Source of the DNA: an uncultured Lachnospiraceae bacterium
Lineage (GTDB): Bacteria > Bacillota > Clostridia > Lachnospirales > Lachnospiraceae
Length of the DNA: 14,516 nt
Direction of reading: 5' to 3'
NCBI GenBank assembly: GCA_945485625.1
Contig: CALYSH010000011.1
Location: 1-14,516 of the forward strand
Shown here piece by piece: positions 6,818 to 13,205 of the stretch. Both the position numbers and the translations under genes were made by a program. Below the pieces are notes generated by a model. The model was not told the DNA's origin. It made no database searches and was given only the letters and a program-made list of their open reading frames with translations. Position 1 is the stretch's first letter. Every line of letters begins with the position of its first letter.

Positions 6818-8593
6818 TTAACAAAAATTCGTCAGGATATACTGTACCTGACTTCTGCCCTGGTAGTTGTTGATACCCAGCTGGTAAACTACGGAAACCG
6901 GATAGCTGCCTTGCCCGGCAAGAAGTGTGTCAAAGCTTCCGGGGCCGTATTTCTCCTCCAGGAATGTCTTAAAGTTCTCTGCATCCCCGAAATAAACCAT
7001 CTGCTTCTGTTCTTCGTTGTCACATTTCACGCGGAAGCGGGCCATACTCCTGTTCTTTCCCATGAGAGAGGCTCCCACAAAAAGTAAATCCTTCTGGGCA
7101 AACAGGGGCTTGGGATTCCCCACTCCAAAGGGTTCCAGCAATTCCAGTTCCTCCGCCAGTCCCATGTCAGCAATGCTTAGAGGTAGCACCATATCGATAT
7201 GAACTCTGGGAATAAAATCATCCTCCGTAAGGGCTGCCTTCTCATTTATCTCTCTGCGAAAGGCCTCCAAATCCTCCTCCCGCATGGAAAGCCCTGCCGC
7301 CATCTTATGTCCTCCGAAGCGGGTGAAATACTGCTTCACGGCGCTCATTCCATCATACATGTGGTAGCTTTCAATAGAACGTCCGGAGCCCTTCACACCA
7401 TCCTCTCCCCTGGTTAAGACAAAGACAGGATGATAATACTTTTCCCGGATTCTTCCCGCAATGATTCCGGCCAGGCTTTCGTGTACCCGGGGAAGATAGA
7501 GAATCCAGACCTTATCCTTTTTGAGCTGCTTCTCCTCTATATATTGTTCCGCCAGCTCCACCCCCTGAAGGGTCAGATTCTTCCGGCTGTCGTTTAGCTC
7601 CTTTAACTGGGTAGCAATCTCCACCGCCTCCGAAACCGTGGTACATTCCAGAAGCTCCAATGCACGTTTCGCGGTATCCAGCCGTCCGGTTGCATTCAGA
7701 CAGGGGCCAAGCACAAAGCCCAGATGATATACATTGATTTCCTCCTGCTTCAGCCCGTTCACCTGAATCAGAGCACGAAGTCCTGGATTTTGTGTTCTCC
7801 GGATACGCTTCAGGCCTTCCTTCACCAGCACCCGGTTTTCATCTGCCAGCTCCATCACATCGCAAACCGTTGCAAAAGCCGCAAACTCCAGCAGTTCCTC
7901 CAGAACATCCCCCATGTTCGGTGCACCGCCGTTTTCCTCCATCCTTTCCGTCAGGGCTCCGATGAGCTTATATGCCACCACTGCTCCGCAGATTCCGGAA
8001 AAAGGATAGGTATCCTCCGCCCGTTTCGGGTCAACCACTGCAAATGCTATGGGAAGAAGCTCCTTCCGTTCCTCCCCATTCTCTTCAAAGGGTACTTCGT
8101 GATGATCCGTGATAATGACCTGCATGCCAAGTTCCCCGGCCAGCTGCACCTGGGACGATGCTGCGATACCGTTGTCGCAGGTAACAATCCATTTCACTCC
8201 ATCCTCTGCAGCTTCTTCTATCAGGTGGTCATTCAAACCATAACCGTCATGGATACGGTGGGGAATGGCGGTATCCACCCTGGCTCCCAATTTCCGAAGC
8301 CCCCTAGTCAGAATATAAGAGGAACAAATACCATCCACATCATAATCTCCGATGACACGAATGAGCTCCCCCTTCCCGATTGCCTCGCAAAGTCCTGCCA
8401 CCGCCCTGTCCATATCCGTTAACAGCCATGGGGAGTGACAATCCGTAAGTTTCCCGTTCAAAAACATCCCTACCCGGCTGCTGTCTGTCAAGCCTCTGTT
8501 CCGAATGATTCTTGCCAGCACAGGAGATATTCCGTAAGTCTTCGACCAGCTCTCGAAATCCGCCCCTTTATTTGCCACAAGCCATTTTTCCAT
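6818..8593 (-). CDS. recJ: Single-stranded-DNA-specific exonuclease RecJ
   Basis: RecJ is a 5'-to-3' exonuclease on single-stranded DNA used in recombination, mismatch and base-excision repair. The 591-residue protein carries the DHH phosphoesterase motifs DYDVDG (83-88), CDNG (139-142), DHHE (163-166) and CDVMEL (244-249), whose acidic and histidine residues bind the metal ions. The DHHA1 domain follows with GSGRS (402-406) and GGHKMAAG (427-434). An OB-fold region includes LEPFGVGNPKP (486-496). The C-terminus NNYQGRSQVQYILTNF resembles other RecJ tails, so the protein looks complete. The ATG at 8593 has AAAGGAG 7 nt upstream. It is the last gene of the scf-secDF operon; a GC-rich hairpin lies in its leader, so it may receive only part of the upstream transcription. 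Its last codons border the long palindrome. Confidence 0.95.
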   Translation of the reverse strand: MEKWLVANKGADFESWSKTYGISPVLARIIRNRGLTDSSRVGMFLNGKLTDCHSPWLLTDMDRAVAGLCEAIGKGELIRVIGDYDVDGICSSYILTRGLRKLGARVDTAIPHRIHDGYGLNDHLIEEAAEDGVKWIVTCDNGIAASSQVQLAGELGMQVIITDHHEVPFEENGEERKELLPIAFAVVDPKRAEDTYPFSGICGAVVAYKLIGALTERMEENGGAPNMGDVLEELLEFAAFATVCDVMELADENRVLVKEGLKRIRRTQNPGLRALIQVNGLKQEEINVYHLGFVLGPCLNATGRLDTAKRALELLECTTVSEAVEIATQLKELNDSRKNLTLQGVELAEQYIEEKQLKKDKVWILYLPRVHESLAGIIAGRIREKYYHPVFVLTRGEDGVKGSGRSIESYHMYDGMSAVKQYFTRFGGHKMAAGLSMREEDLEAFRREINEKAALTEDDFIPRVHIDMVLPLSIADMGLAEELELLEPFGVGNPKPLFAQKDLLFVGASLMGKNRSMARFRVKCDNEEQKQMVYFGDAENFKTFLEEKYGPGSFDTLLAGQGSYPVSVVYQLGINNYQGRSQVQYILTNFC

Positions 8594-8620
8594 ACCAATA
8601 CTCCTTTATATAACAAAGAA

Positions 8621-8638
8621 GGGCGCCTCCAGGCGCCC
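8621..8638 (-). terminator. Hairpin terminator/attenuator between secDF and recJ
   Basis: On the minus strand GGGCGCC-TGGA-GGCGCCC forms a 7-bp all-GC stem, followed by TTCTTTGTTA. It starts 7 bp after the secDF stop codon and ends before the recJ ribosome binding site at 8601-8607. The T-tract is imperfect, so partial termination with read-through into recJ is more likely than a full stop. No separate recJ promoter is evident in the 52-bp gap. Confidence 0.65.
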
Positions 8639-8645
8639 CTCTCCC

Positions 8646-10889
8646 TTATGCCTCCTTCTTCGGAGGGAACTTCATACGCATTACATACCACAGACCACCT
8701 ACGATACATACTGAGGAGTATGCGCCGCAGACAATACCTACCATCAAAGGCAGTGCAAAGTCACGGATACTGGTTACGCCCAGTATATACAGACAGGCTA
8801 CCATAACAAAGGTCGTCAGGGAAGTAAAGATACTTCTGGACAATGTCTGTGTAATACTCTTATTTACAACATCCCTCAAATCATCCTTCGAAGTCATAAC
8901 CTGCATATTCTCGCGAACACGGTCAAAGATAACGATGGAAGCATTGATGGAGTAACCTACGATGGTCAACATACATGCAATGAAGGTATTACCAACGGAT
9001 ACCCTTGCTGCCGCATAGAATGCCAATACAACCAGGACATCATGAAGCAATGCAATAATACTGCTCAGGCCAAAACGGATATCGCTGAAACGGATACGAA
9101 TGTACAACAGCATACATGCAATGGCAATTACCACTGCCAAAATGGTATCAGACTTCATTTCATTACTGATAGTGGGGCTGATGGTCTCATTTTGAATCAT
9201 GGACTTATCCAGATTGAATTCGGCAGTCAGCTTATCCTCCAGCTCGGATCTCTTCTCCACACTTAAGGCGCTCATCTTAAAAATGACTTCATTGGAGCCC
9301 TGAACGGTCTGAATCTGCACAGGTCCTCCTACTACGGATTCAATTACAGGAACAACCTCCGCATTTACCTGATCCAGATTCTTATTCTCATTGAAGGTTA
9401 CGGTTACTGCAGTACCGCCCTTGAACTCCAGGCTGTAATTCAGAGCATCCTGTCCCTTTGCGGAATATACACCCATTACGACAAATCCGGCAACAATTAA
9501 GGCCAGGGAAACTCCAAAGAAAACCCCCTTCTTTGAAAGGAAGTTGACAGGCTTATGCTCCCTGCCGATTCCATACCATTTTGCATCCTTGAAGCCCAAA
9601 GCATAAAGTGCATTCAGAATCAATCTGGTTACAACCAGGGCTGTGAACATGGAAAGCACAATACCCAGTGCCAGGGTCTGTGCAAAGCCCTTAATCGTAC
9701 CGGGGGCTAACAAAAGCAATACTCCCGCTGCAATCAGGGTGGTAATATTACCATCCACAATTGCGGAAAGTGCCTTATCAAAACCAATCTTCACCGCACT
9801 CTTCACGGTCTTTCCGGTAGCAAGTTCTTCGCGAATACGAGCGAAGATAATAACGTTAGCGTCCACCGCCATACCGATGGAAAGAATGATACCTGCCACA
9901 CCGGACAGGGTCAGTGTCATATCAAAACCATTTAACAAAAGAACTACCAATACAACATACAGGCACAAAGCCAGAGCGGATGCCACACCGGGGATGAAAT
10001 AAATGGCAATCATGAATACAATGACGATTACCAGACCGATTGCACCGGCCTTCAAGCTGGTATCAATGGCCTCCACACCAAGCTGGGCACCTACCACCTT
10101 GGAATGAAGCTCCTCCAGCTCAAGCTTCAGGCCACCGATACGGATGGTAGAAGCCAGATTTTCTGCCTCCTCATAACCGCTCATACCGGTTACGGAGGCC
10201 TGTCCATCGGTGAAAACACCGCCAACGGTGGGTACGCTTACAAAATCACCGTCATAATAAATACCAAGGGTTTCATTCTTGGTGTATGCATTTCTGGTAG
10301 CCTCCGCAAATTTCTCGGTACCCTCTGCAGTCATGGTCAGAGCCACCACATATTCCATGTTGCCCATTTTGTCCTGACCGCTCTTTGCGACTGCTTCCTT
10401 CACGTCCGTACCTTCAATTTTAATGGAACCGTCCGCAAACAATTCATCAATGGTCTTATTCAGCGTATATCCGCACTTGCCCTGACCGGTGTAGGAATAA
10501 TTTTTATTTCCTTCCGAATCCGTCTCAGAAATAAAATACAATGCACCGGGCCGTCCCAGATCCTGAAGAATTGCATTTGCATCCTTCACGCCGGGAATTT
10601 CAATATTGATTCGATCTGCTCCCTCCTGGTAAACAATCGCTTCTGTACTGTAATTTTCCACACGCTTCTGAAGCTTTGCCACCGTATCCTTCATATCGGT
10701 TTCATCGGGAGCTTCCTCACCCACCACCTGATAGGTAATGCTGACACCGCCGGCCAGATCCAGACCCAGCTTAATGTCAGACGCACTGCCGCTTCCCTGG
10801 GCATTGACACCATATACATCAATATAGGTTATTCCTCCTAACAGGAGCAGCATGCAGAGCAAAATGACCAATGCACTACTTTTCTTCAT
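8646..10889 (-). CDS. secDF: Protein translocase subunit SecDF (fused SecD-SecF)
   Basis: SecDF is an RND-type membrane protein that uses the proton gradient to help pull exported proteins out of the SecYEG channel. The 747-residue chain joins both halves. The SecD half (about 1-435) has an N-terminal membrane helix at 6-20, the GLDLAGG motif at 42-48, a large extracytoplasmic domain to about 278, and a cluster of five helices containing AVDANVIIFARIREE (341-355). The SecF half (about 450-747) starts with a helix at 455-473, has the LEFKGG motif at 487-492 (GIDFxGG in most SecF), and a second helix cluster with GYSINASIVIFDRVREN (645-661). Single-chain SecDF is known from Bacillus; here it is placed with the SCIFF genes. 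Its ATG lies inside the end of scfB, overlapping by 14 nt, with GGAGG 6 nt upstream. Confidence 0.95.
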   Translation of the reverse strand: MKKSSALVILLCMLLLLGGITYIDVYGVNAQGSGSASDIKLGLDLAGGVSITYQVVGEEAPDETDMKDTVAKLQKRVENYSTEAIVYQEGADRINIEIPGVKDANAILQDLGRPGALYFISETDSEGNKNYSYTGQGKCGYTLNKTIDELFADGSIKIEGTDVKEAVAKSGQDKMGNMEYVVALTMTAEGTEKFAEATRNAYTKNETLGIYYDGDFVSVPTVGGVFTDGQASVTGMSGYEEAENLASTIRIGGLKLELEELHSKVVGAQLGVEAIDTSLKAGAIGLVIVIVFMIAIYFIPGVASALALCLYVVLVVLLLNGFDMTLTLSGVAGIILSIGMAVDANVIIFARIREELATGKTVKSAVKIGFDKALSAIVDGNITTLIAAGVLLLLAPGTIKGFAQTLALGIVLSMFTALVVTRLILNALYALGFKDAKWYGIGREHKPVNFLSKKGVFFGVSLALIVAGFVVMGVYSAKGQDALNYSLEFKGGTAVTVTFNENKNLDQVNAEVVPVIESVVGGPVQIQTVQGSNEVIFKMSALSVEKRSELEDKLTAEFNLDKSMIQNETISPTISNEMKSDTILAVVIAIACMLLYIRIRFSDIRFGLSSIIALLHDVLVVLAFYAAARVSVGNTFIACMLTIVGYSINASIVIFDRVRENMQVMTSKDDLRDVVNKSITQTLSRSIFTSLTTFVMVACLYILGVTSIRDFALPLMVGIVCGAYSSVCIVGGLWYVMRMKFPPKKEA

Positions 10890-12282
10890 TTTCTTCCTCC
10901 TCCATCATTTGTGCGACCTTCAGCATAATCGCACATTCAATTCGCTTTCTCTGGAGCTCACAGCCCACATCATATGCATCGTTGATATTGCCATGGAAGT
11001 TATAGGAGTTTGCCGCGCAGCCACCGCTGCAGTAGAACTTCGCAAAACACTTCTTACACTTCTCCTTGGCATACACATTACAACATTTGAATTCGTCACG
11101 AATATCCTCTCTTACGATGCCTTCCTCCACATTTCCCATCAGGAACGCTTCATTTCCGACAAACTGATGGCAGGGATACAGGTCCCCCCAGGGGGTAACT
11201 GCCAGATACTCTGTTCCGGAACCACAGCCGGACAAACGCTTCGCCACACAGGGACCACCCTGCAGGTCAATCATAAAGTGGAAGAAATTGAAAGGCTTTC
11301 CATCCTTCTTCCTCTGCAGCATTGCCTGAGCCAGTCTGTCATACTCCTCCTTTAAGACCGGAATATCCTCCTCGGTAATTGCGTAAGAATCCTCCGGCTT
11401 TGCCACTACAGGCTCCACCGAAATCTGTTCAAAGCCCAAATCGGCCAGATGCAATACATCCTTGGAAAAATCCAGATTATTATGGGTGAAGGTACCTCTC
11501 ACATAATAATTGGTCTGATTTCTGCTTTCTGCCACCTTTTGGAACTTCGGAACAATGATATCATAGCTGCCCTGTCCGCCGCGGAAGGGTCTCATCCTGT
11601 CATTGATTTCCTTCCGTCCGTCAATGCTCAGTACGATATTGGACATTTCCTTGTTGGCAAATTCCAGTATTTCATCATTTAACAATACACCGTTTGTGGT
11701 CAGGGTAAAACGGAACCTCTTATTGTTTGGTTCCTCTAAGCTTCTGCCATATTCCACCAGCTGCTTTACCACATCCCAGTTCATCAGAGGTTCGCCTCCG
11801 AAGAAGTCAACCTCAAGATTTACACGGCTTCCGGAATTGGCTACCAGGAAATCCAGGGCCTTCTTACCCACTTCAAAGCTCATCAGCGCACGCCTGCCAT
11901 GATACTCCCCCTCCTCTGCAAAGCAATACCTGCAGGCAAGATTGCAGTCATGTGCAATATGTAAGCAAAGAGCCTTTACAACGGTGGAACGCTTTTTAAA
12001 ATCAAATACATAATCCTGATAAATATCCGGTGCAAACAACTGACCCGTCTTTTCGAGCTCCAGGACCTCGTCCACAGCCTCCAGAATTTCCTCCCGGGGG
12101 TAAGGAATGTCGGTCAGGTTTAACACTGCAGCCTTCACGGTTTCAGGATCCTTAATTCCCTCATTGATAAAGGGCTCCATGAGGGGAATCATATCATATA
12201 CGATATCGTCAACTACGTGAATGGATCCGCTGTTTACATCCATGACGATATTGTAGCCATTACTTTTATACTGATGTATCAC
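10876..12282 (-). CDS. scfB: SCIFF peptide thioether maturase (radical SAM/SPASM)
   Basis: This radical SAM enzyme is predicted to install Cys-to-Thr thioether crosslinks in the SCIFF peptide encoded just upstream. I start it at GTG 12282 (468 residues), because AAAGGA at 12291-12296 lies 8 nt before this codon; a TTG at 12300 would place the SD inside the coding region. The N-terminus (VIHQYKSNGYNIVMDVNSG) is the peptide-recognition part. The radical SAM CxxxCxxC cysteines are 113, 117 and 120, followed by FGGEP near 161-165 and TTNG at 195-198. The C-terminal SPASM domain is rich in cysteines (345, 353, 371, 400, 401, 409, 412, 418, 422, 441), expected to hold auxiliary [4Fe-4S] clusters. 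The tail is highly acidic and overlaps secDF by 14 nt. The function matches the characterised CteB of Clostridium thermocellum. Confidence 0.93.
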   Translation of the reverse strand: MIHQYKSNGYNIVMDVNSGSIHVVDDIVYDMIPLMEPFINEGIKDPETVKAAVLNLTDIPYPREEILEAVDEVLELEKTGQLFAPDIYQDYVFDFKKRSTVVKALCLHIAHDCNLACRYCFAEEGEYHGRRALMSFEVGKKALDFLVANSGSRVNLEVDFFGGEPLMNWDVVKQLVEYGRSLEEPNNKRFRFTLTTNGVLLNDEILEFANKEMSNIVLSIDGRKEINDRMRPFRGGQGSYDIIVPKFQKVAESRNQTNYYVRGTFTHNNLDFSKDVLHLADLGFEQISVEPVVAKPEDSYAITEEDIPVLKEEYDRLAQAMLQRKKDGKPFNFFHFMIDLQGGPCVAKRLSGCGSGTEYLAVTPWGDLYPCHQFVGNEAFLMGNVEEGIVREDIRDEFKCCNVYAKEKCKKCFAKFYCSGGCAANSYNFHGNINDAYDVGCELQRKRIECAIMLKVAQMMEEEENEEK

Positions 12283-12290
12283 GAGAATAA

Positions 12291-12297
12291 TCCTTTC
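12291..12297 (-). promoter_or_regulatory. Ribosome binding site deciding the scfB start
   Basis: GAAAGGA on the minus strand sits 8 nt upstream of the GTG at 12282 and would lie inside the reading frame if the TTG at 12300 were used. This favours GTG and a protein beginning at the conserved I-H-Q-Y-K region. Confidence 0.6.
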
Positions 12298-12304
12298 CAA
12301 ACAA

Positions 12305-12331
12305 TAAGCAGCGACTTGTAATCGCTGCTTA
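12305..12331 (-). terminator. Attenuator-like hairpin between scfA and scfB
   Basis: A perfect 10-bp stem (TAAGCAGCGA at 12305-12314 paired with TCGCTGCTTA at 12322-12331) with a 7-nt loop lies 26 bp after the scfA stop. On the minus strand it is followed by TTGTTTGG, a short T-rich tract, and then by the scfB ribosome binding site. It is well placed to end most transcripts after the precursor gene while letting some continue into the maturase gene. It could also stabilise the 3' end of a short scfA mRNA. Confidence 0.65.
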
Positions 12332-12357
12332 CTCTAGTCAATTCTGTTTCGCACTAC

Positions 12358-12501
12358 TTATTTGATCTTTTCGCAGCTCTGATTTCCTACGGTACAGGAA
12401 GTCTTGCATGCAGACTGGCAAGAAGTCTGGCACTCACCACAGCCGCCCTTCTTCATGGATTCCTTCATGTCTCTGGTAGTTAAAGTCTTAATATGCTTCA
12501 T
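12358..12501 (-). CDS. scfA: SCIFF ranthipeptide precursor (six cysteines in forty-five residues)
   Basis: This 47-residue peptide is the precursor of a ribosomally made, thioether-bridged peptide. The leader MKHIKTLTTRDMKESMKKGG is followed by a core with six cysteines at 21, 24, 28, 32, 36 and 43 in the spacing typical of SCIFF. Cys32 and Thr37 match the pair reported to be crosslinked in CteA. The ATG at 12501 has a perfect AAGGAGG 9 nt upstream (12511-12517); longer versions starting further upstream lack this. The codons before it are the 5' leader from the promoter at 12555-12582. The maturase gene follows after a hairpin. SCIFF peptides are widespread in Clostridia and extremely conserved; their biological role is not settled, although a link to cell-density signalling has been proposed. 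There is no dedicated protease or exporter gene beside it, only secDF. Confidence 0.95.
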   Translation of the reverse strand: MKHIKTLTTRDMKESMKKGGCGECQTSCQSACKTSCTVGNQSCEKIK

Positions 12502-12510
12502 TACTGATAG

Positions 12511-12517
12511 CCTCCTT
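12511..12517 (-). promoter_or_regulatory. Strong ribosome binding site of scfA
   Basis: AAGGAGG, 9 nt before the ATG at 12501, fixes the start of the 47-residue SCIFF peptide rather than an in-frame ATG 42 bp upstream. Confidence 0.8.
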
Positions 12518-12554
12518 ACGATCTTCGAAAATGTAACATTCATAATCGTGGTCT

Positions 12555-12582
12555 ATTATATCATAGATTTTAGTTTTGTAAA
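12555..12582 (-). promoter_or_regulatory. Promoter of the scfA-scfB-secDF operon
   Basis: On the minus strand TTTACA (12577-12582) and a perfect TATAAT (12555-12560) are 16 bp apart, and TG-A before the -10 box forms an extended -10 element. The surroundings are very AT-rich. The start would be near 12548, giving a leader of about 47 nt. This is the best-looking promoter in the window and fits a highly expressed precursor peptide gene. Confidence 0.75.
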
Positions 12583-12624
12583 AGGTTTTTTGTAAAAATC
12601 ATGAAAAATCCGTAAAATCACGCA

Positions 12625-13017
12625 TTACCGAACCATTCCGCCCAGCATTCCACCCCCGGTGCACAGGCAAAATGTAGTAAATATCTTCCCTATTCCCCCG
12701 TCAGTTCCTCCCTTTACAAGCAATGTCACCAGCAGAAGGCCAGCGAAAAAAGCACCTCCCATCATCAGACCAAACAAAAACTTTCTTTCCTGCACTCTTC
12801 CTCCCGCCAGGAATCCTGCCAGGAAGGCTCCCACTATGTAAATCAGTATGATTACAATGTCAACCGCCTGTTTTGAGACGTGGAGCCGATACATGACAAA
12901 TGCCAAAGCCAAAAGCAAACCCGCCGTTACCAGATAAGAAACCAAAAGGCACTTCACATATGTCAGAGCCGTTGGGTTCTTCATCTCCCTGCTGCCTCTT
13001 CTTTCCAAGCCTTTCAT
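12625..13017 (-). CDS. Small four-helix membrane protein, TIGR04086/YrzE-like
   Basis: I start this gene at the ATG at 13017 (130 residues), with AAGGAG at 13030-13035 lying a rather long 12 nt upstream. ATGs at 13056 and 12984 are alternatives and would give 143 or 119 residues. A short basic N-terminus is followed by four hydrophobic segments at about 20-43, 50-72, 80-101 and 110-129, with glycine-rich patches (AGFLAGGRVQERK at 67-79, GGGMLGGM at 121-128). This matches the TIGR04086/YrzE group of small Firmicutes membrane proteins, whose function is unknown; from memory the group is often found near yajC, secDF or the SCIFF genes. It lies 81 bp upstream of the scfA promoter region on the same strand, but the strong scfA promoter suggests a separate transcript. 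I see no clear terminator after it. Confidence 0.8.
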   Translation of the reverse strand: MKGLERRGSREMKNPTALTYVKCLLVSYLVTAGLLLALAFVMYRLHVSKQAVDIVIILIYIVGAFLAGFLAGGRVQERKFLFGLMMGGAFFAGLLLVTLLVKGGTDGGIGKIFTTFCLCTGGGMLGGMVR

Positions 13018-13057
13018 ATTAATATGATACTCCTTCTCCCTTCCTTTCTGTTTCATT

Positions 13058-13087
13058 TTTATGCAGTGAACGAGGAAAACTTGACAA
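13058..13087 (-). promoter_or_regulatory. Weak candidate promoter of the small membrane protein gene
   Basis: On the minus strand TTGTCA (13082-13087) and CATAAA (13058-13063) are 18 bp apart. The -10 box is only four of six. A start near 13051 would place the ATG at 13056 upstream of the transcript, which favours the ATG at 13017. Its -35 overlaps the -35 of the plus-strand promoter. Confidence 0.35.
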
Positions 13088-13110
13088 TCACTTGTAATAT
13101 CATGTAGTAT
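13081..13110 (+). promoter_or_regulatory. Promoter of the CNNM/CorC-type transporter gene
   Basis: A perfect TTGACA (13081-13086) is followed after 18 bp by TAGTAT (13105-13110, four of six to TATAAT), in an AT-rich stretch. Transcription would start near 13117 and give an 89-nt leader before the ATG at 13206. Confidence 0.55.
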
Positions 13111-13131
13111 AAATCCAAATACAATACTCCC

Positions 13132-13167
13132 TTTCGGAATTGTGTTTACAAAGAAACAATTCCGAAA
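13132..13167 (+). other. Perfect 12-bp hairpin in the leader of the transporter gene
   Basis: TTTCGGAATTGT (13132-13143) pairs exactly with ACAATTCCGAAA (13156-13167) around a 12-nt loop. It lies between the promoter and the ribosome binding site at 13191-13195. It is followed by AGAGAGATAG and not by T residues, so it is not an intrinsic terminator on the plus strand. As DNA it could be an operator; as RNA a 5' UTR stem. It does not look like the known M-box magnesium riboswitch, which is much larger. Confidence 0.6.
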
Positions 13168-13205
13168 AGAGAGATAGAATATTACATAGAAGGAGTGTTT
13201 TTCTC

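Noticed and set aside
7724..8422. Long plus-strand open frame (232 codons) opposite recJ
   Set aside because: It lies fully antisense to a motif-complete recJ, its translation is Cys/His-rich with no domain, and there is no convincing ribosome binding site. It is a shadow of the codon use of recJ.
10104..10841. Plus-strand open frame (245 codons) opposite secDF
   Set aside because: Antisense to the well-conserved SecD half, no recognisable domain, no good start signal.
10876..12300. scfB starting at TTG 12300
   Set aside because: The only ribosome binding site (AAAGGA, 12291-12296) would fall inside the coding sequence; GTG 12282 has correct spacing.
12358..12543. Longer scfA reading frame with 14 extra N-terminal residues
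   Set aside because: The ATG at 12501 has a perfect AAGGAGG and gives the standard SCIFF leader; the upstream extension starts close to the predicted transcript start and lacks a ribosome binding site.
13132..13167. Leader hairpin as an intrinsic terminator
   Set aside because: No run of T follows the stem on either strand.
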